Source: CAZWBR01 sp964404205 (GTDB taxonomy: Bacteria; Bacteroidota; Bacteroidia; Bacteroidales; Prolixibacteraceae). From it: 15,837 nucleotides of DNA. Positions within the stretch are counted from its first letter, which is position 1. Every line of letters begins with the position of its first letter. The notes below the pieces were generated by a model, which was not told where the DNA came from, ran no database searches, and saw only the letters and a program-made list of their open reading frames with translations. The stretch covers positions 1-15,837 of the forward strand of contig CAYOJD010000080.1 of NCBI GenBank assembly GCA_964404205.1, given 5' to 3'. Positions 12,856-15,837 of the stretch are shown here, one piece after another. Both the position numbers and the translations under genes were made by a program.

Positions 12856-14784
12856 ATGAATGAGAGAGATATAAAGTTGTTTGCTGAATTTCCTCCTGTA
12901 TCGACAGAGGCTTGGGAAGCACAAATCGTAGCCGACCTGAAAGGTAAGGATTACGATAAGACCCTGGTCTGGAGAACCAACGAGGGATTCAACGTGAGGC
13001 CGTATTATCGGTCAGAAAATATTGAGAATCTTGCCTTTACTCAAAATCTTCCGGGACAGTTTCCTTACGTCCGTGGAAAACAGGTGAAAGGCAACGAATG
13101 GCTTGTTCGTCAGGACATTCAGGTAACCGATTATCAATCAGCTAATAAAAAGGCTTTGGAGATCCTTGGGAAAGGAATCAACTCCATTGGTTTTGTTTTC
13201 GAAAACTGCGCTGAAATTAGTGTGGCCGATTTGAAAATTTTGCTGAAAGATATCTGCCTTGATGCTGCTGAAGTGAATTTCGAGATGGCCTGTAAAAATG
13301 GTTCATTGGTTACAAGTTTGGCCGCTTTTGTTAAAGAGGCTGGTTATGCAACCGAAACTGTTAAACTGGCTGTTAACCACGATCCGATTGGCCGTTTTAC
13401 CTTACGAGGTAAATTCTGTTGCGGCGAGACCGAAGTGTTTGAAAAAGCCAAACAGATTATCGAAGCAGTCGATGGTTTTTGCAACACCAAAGTAATTGGT
13501 GTAAATGGCAAAAATTTCAACAATGCAGGTTCGTCTATCGTACAGGAGTTGGGTTTCTCGCTGGCTATCGGTGCCGAATACCTGACCAAACTTACCGAAG
13601 CCGGTCTCGATGCCGGTAAGGTGGCCCCTAAAATCCGTTTCAACTTCGGTATCGGAGGCAACTATTTTCTCGAGCTGGCCAAACTGCGTGCTGCACGTTT
13701 GCTTTGGGCCAAAATTGTTGAGGCCTATGCCCCAAAATGTTTCTGCGACAGCAAGTGTACCTGCGAAGGCGATTGCAAGGATGGCGTTTGCCTTTGTGTG
13801 GCTGCAATGAACATTCATTGCGAAACATCGACCTGGAACAAAACCATTTACGATCCCTATGTCAATATGCTCCGTACCCAAACCGAGGCCATGTCGGCTG
13901 TATTGGGCGGAACCGATTCGTTGACCGTTTTGCCATTCGATGCCATTTATGAGCAGCCAACCGAATTGGCAGAACGTATTGCCCGCAACCAACAAGCATT
14001 GTTGAAGGAAGAGGCTCATTTTGATAAGATTGCCGATCCTGCTGCCGGTTCTTATTATATCGAAACATTGACTGCTTCGATAGCCGAACAGGCCTGGAAA
14101 CTTTTCATCGAAGTACAGGAAAAAGGTGGTTTTATTGCGGCTTTCCGTGCCGGATTTATCCAGGCGCAGGTAAAAGAGATGGCCGACAAACGCAAGAAAG
14201 CAGTGGCAACCCGTCGCGAAAATTTGCTGGGTATTAATCAGTTCCCGAATTTTACCGAGAAACTGGATATCGAGTTGTGCGCATGTCTTTTCAAAGTTGA
14301 AGACGAAACCGTTGAAGGTGCTGAAGTGGAAACCATTAAAACTTTCCGTGGGGCGCAGGAGTTCGAAGCCATTCGTTATGCTACTGACAAATTTGCCAAA
14401 GCCAACAAACGCCCGAAAGCTTATATGCTTACCATCGGAAACCTGGCCATGCGCAAAGCCCGCGCTCAGTTTGCGTGTAACTTCTTTGCTGTAGCTGGTT
14501 ACGAAGTCGTCGATAACAATGGTTTTGATACCGCCGAAGAAGGTGTTAAAGCTGCACTCGAAGCCAAAGCCGATATCGTGGTTATTTGCAGTTCGGATGA
14601 CGAATATGCCGAATTTGCCCCTGTTGCTTTCAACGCGCTCGATGGCAAAGCCATGTTTGTAGTTGCCGGTGCTCCTGCCTGTTCTGATGACCTTAAAGCT
14701 ATCGGGATTGAAAATTTTATCAATGTGAAAACCAACTTGTTGGAAGCATTGGCTTCATATAATCAAAAACTGGGCATAAAATAA
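12856..14784 (+). CDS. mutA: Methylmalonyl-CoA mutase small subunit with Cys-rich insertion
   Basis: The 642-residue protein is the non-catalytic (beta) chain of the heterodimeric cobalamin-dependent mutase that interconverts succinyl-CoA and (R)-methylmalonyl-CoA. The barrel domain (about 10-470) contains TEAWEAQI, IGAEYLTKLTEAGLD, NFGIGGNYFLELAKLRAARLLWAKI, TSTWNKTIYDPYVNMLRTQTEAMS and DPAAGSYYIE. The C-terminal B12-domain-like fold (about 515-642) has TIGNLAM (526-532) where the large chain has the cobalamin-binding DxHxxG, as expected for a small subunit. The odd feature is residues 295-314, which hold seven cysteines in the pattern CxCx3CxCx3Cx4CxC, plus C322 shortly after. In ordinary MutA proteins this is a short, poorly conserved loop. 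The large subunit gene follows after six bases, so the two are cotranscribed. Confidence 0.93.
   Translation: MNERDIKLFAEFPPVSTEAWEAQIVADLKGKDYDKTLVWRTNEGFNVRPYYRSENIENLAFTQNLPGQFPYVRGKQVKGNEWLVRQDIQVTDYQSANKKALEILGKGINSIGFVFENCAEISVADLKILLKDICLDAAEVNFEMACKNGSLVTSLAAFVKEAGYATETVKLAVNHDPIGRFTLRGKFCCGETEVFEKAKQIIEAVDGFCNTKVIGVNGKNFNNAGSSIVQELGFSLAIGAEYLTKLTEAGLDAGKVAPKIRFNFGIGGNYFLELAKLRAARLLWAKIVEAYAPKCFCDSKCTCEGDCKDGVCLCVAAMNIHCETSTWNKTIYDPYVNMLRTQTEAMSAVLGGTDSLTVLPFDAIYEQPTELAERIARNQQALLKEEAHFDKIADPAAGSYYIETLTASIAEQAWKLFIEVQEKGGFIAAFRAGFIQAQVKEMADKRKKAVATRRENLLGINQFPNFTEKLDIELCACLFKVEDETVEGAEVETIKTFRGAQEFEAIRYATDKFAKANKRPKAYMLTIGNLAMRKARAQFACNFFAVAGYEVVDNNGFDTAEEGVKAALEAKADIVVICSSDDEYAEFAPVAFNALDGKAMFVVAGAPACSDDLKAIGIENFINVKTNLLEALASYNQKLGIK
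13738..13797 (+). other. Metallothionein-like Cys cluster within MutA
   Basis: Codons 295-314 of mutA encode C295, C297, C301, C303, C307, C312 and C314, with Asp, Lys, Glu and Gly between them. The insertion sits between the helix ending in WAKIVEAYAPK and the conserved strand MNIHxETSTWN, so it is probably a surface loop. The reading frame and flanking codons are intact on both sides, so it is not a frameshift artefact. Confidence 0.85.
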
Positions 14785-14790
14785 GTAAGA

Positions 14791-15837
14791 ATGAAACCTG
14801 ATTTTAAAAGTATCAATATAAATACCAATGCAGGCAGCACTGAGTGCGCTTGTAGCTGGGCCGAAAAACACGGAGTGGAAAAGAACTGGATTACTCCTGA
14901 GCAGATTCCAGTTAAAGGCGTTTATACCAAAGAGGACCTCGAAGGTATGGAACACCTCAATTATGCTGCAGGTAAAGCTCCTTATCTCCGCGGACCTTAC
15001 TCGACCATGTATGTCATTCAGCCCTGGACAATCCGCCAGTATGCCGGTTTCTCGACCGCTGAAGAATCAAATGCCTTCTACCGCCGCAACCTTGCTGCCG
15101 GGCAGAAAGGTCTATCAGTAGCTTTCGACCTTGCTACCCACCGTGGTTACGACTCTGATCATCCACGCGTGGTAGGCGATGTTGGTAAAGCTGGTGTGGC
15201 TATCGACTCGATTCTGGATATGAAAATCTTGTTCGATCAGATTCCACTCAACAAAATGTCGGTTTCAATGACCATGAACGGTGCAGTATTGCCGGTCCTG
15301 GCATTCTACATTGTAACGGCATTGGAGCAAGGGGCTAAACTGGAAGAGCTCTCAGGAACGATTCAGAACGACATCCTGAAAGAGTTTATGGTGCGTAACA
15401 CCTACATCTATCCGCCGGAATTCTCGATGAAGATTATAGCCGATATTTTCGATTACACGTCGAAATATATGCCCAAGTTCAATTCGATCTCGATTTCGGG
15501 TTATCATATGCAAGAAGCCGGCGCAACAGCCGACATCGAAATGGCTTATACGCTGGCCGATGGTTTGGATTACATTCGTACCGGTATTAAAGCAGGCATG
15601 AGCGTCGACACCTTTGCGCCGCGTCTCTCTTTCTTCTGGGCTGTGGGCATGAACCATTTTATGGAGATTGCCAAGATGCGCGCTGCGCGTATGATTTGGG
15701 CCAAACTGGTGAAACAGTTCGATCCCAAAAATCCAAAATCGATGGCGCTACGTACCCACTCACAAACTTCGGGCTGGTCGCTTACCGAACAGGATCCGTT
15801 TAATAATGTGGGTCGTACCTGTATCGAAGCAATGGCT
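14791..15837 (+). CDS. mutB: Methylmalonyl-CoA mutase large subunit, 3' end cut by window
   Basis: The frame is open from the ATG at 14791 to the window edge (349 codons, about half of the roughly 710-residue family length). This is the catalytic alpha chain. The early TIM-barrel motifs are YTKEDLEGMEHLNY, PYLRGPYSTMY, PWTIRQYAGFST and FDLATHRGYDSDHPRV. Y84, R202, Y238 and H239 fall where the catalytic Y89, R207, Y243 and H244 of the Propionibacterium enzyme are expected, at a constant offset of five, so the active site is intact. RTHSQTSGWSLTEQDP lies near the cut. The cobalamin-binding C-terminus is beyond the window. It forms a heterodimer with MutA, encoded six bases upstream. The N-terminal segment has ECAC (residues 18-21), outside any conserved motif. 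Confidence 0.96.
   Translation, partial: MKPDFKSININTNAGSTECACSWAEKHGVEKNWITPEQIPVKGVYTKEDLEGMEHLNYAAGKAPYLRGPYSTMYVIQPWTIRQYAGFSTAEESNAFYRRNLAAGQKGLSVAFDLATHRGYDSDHPRVVGDVGKAGVAIDSILDMKILFDQIPLNKMSVSMTMNGAVLPVLAFYIVTALEQGAKLEELSGTIQNDILKEFMVRNTYIYPPEFSMKIIADIFDYTSKYMPKFNSISISGYHMQEAGATADIEMAYTLADGLDYIRTGIKAGMSVDTFAPRLSFFWAVGMNHFMEIAKMRAARMIWAKLVKQFDPKNPKSMALRTHSQTSGWSLTEQDPFNNVGRTCIEAMA

Noticed and set aside
13402..14019. 205-codon - strand frame inside mutA
   Set aside because: It is antisense to well-conserved mutase sequence and has no domain.

Overview
This window comes from a member of the Bacteroidota, probably an anaerobic or facultative lineage in the broad Bacteroidales/Marinilabiliales group; the exact family cannot be fixed from sequence alone. 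The evidence is a cargo protein with a gliding-motility-type (T9SS type B) C-terminal domain, a TonB-dependent receptor with an N-terminal carboxypeptidase-regulatory-like domain, start codons without Shine-Dalgarno sequences, and several matches to the Bacteroidota -7 promoter element TAnnTTTG.

Layout. Positions 1-1280 hold no convincing gene but are rich in hairpins, perfect palindromes and short heptamer tandem repeats. Next, on the + strand, come a secreted PKD/Ig-like T9SS cargo protein (1281-2753) with a perfect 17-bp hairpin behind it, and a two-gene iron-uptake-type operon made of a siderophore-type TonB receptor (2896-5241) and a PepSY membrane protein (5257-6372). A convergent - strand operon encodes a sensor kinase and an OmpR-family response regulator (8393 down to 6437). 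Divergent from the kinase is a tiny secreted Lys/Cys-rich protein (8584-8814) with its own terminator. A lipoprotein GH20 hexosaminidase (8935-10512) follows, also closed by a strong terminator. A small possible secreted ORF (10679-11044) leads to the gamma and beta membrane subunits of a Na+-pumping decarboxylase (11148-12606) and a terminator. Last are methylmalonyl-CoA mutase small and large subunits mutA-mutB (12856 to the window edge, mutB cut off).

How they fit together. MutAB interconverts succinyl-CoA and (R)-methylmalonyl-CoA. The neighbouring beta/gamma subunits would couple decarboxylation, plausibly of methylmalonyl-CoA to propionyl-CoA, to Na+ export, which together suggests the succinate-propionate route; the alpha and biotin-carrier subunits and the epimerase are not in the window. 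The receptor plus PepSY pair looks like a ferric-siderophore uptake and reduction unit. The sensor kinase has four cysteines in its periplasmic part and faces a gene for a Cys-rich secreted peptide, so a metal- or thiol-responsive system is a reasonable hypothesis.

The most unusual observations are a metallothionein-like cluster of seven cysteines inserted in MutA, the Cys-sensor/Cys-peptide divergent pair with candidate TTAACA operator repeats between them, and a Glu-to-Asp change at the catalytic acid of the GH20 enzyme.
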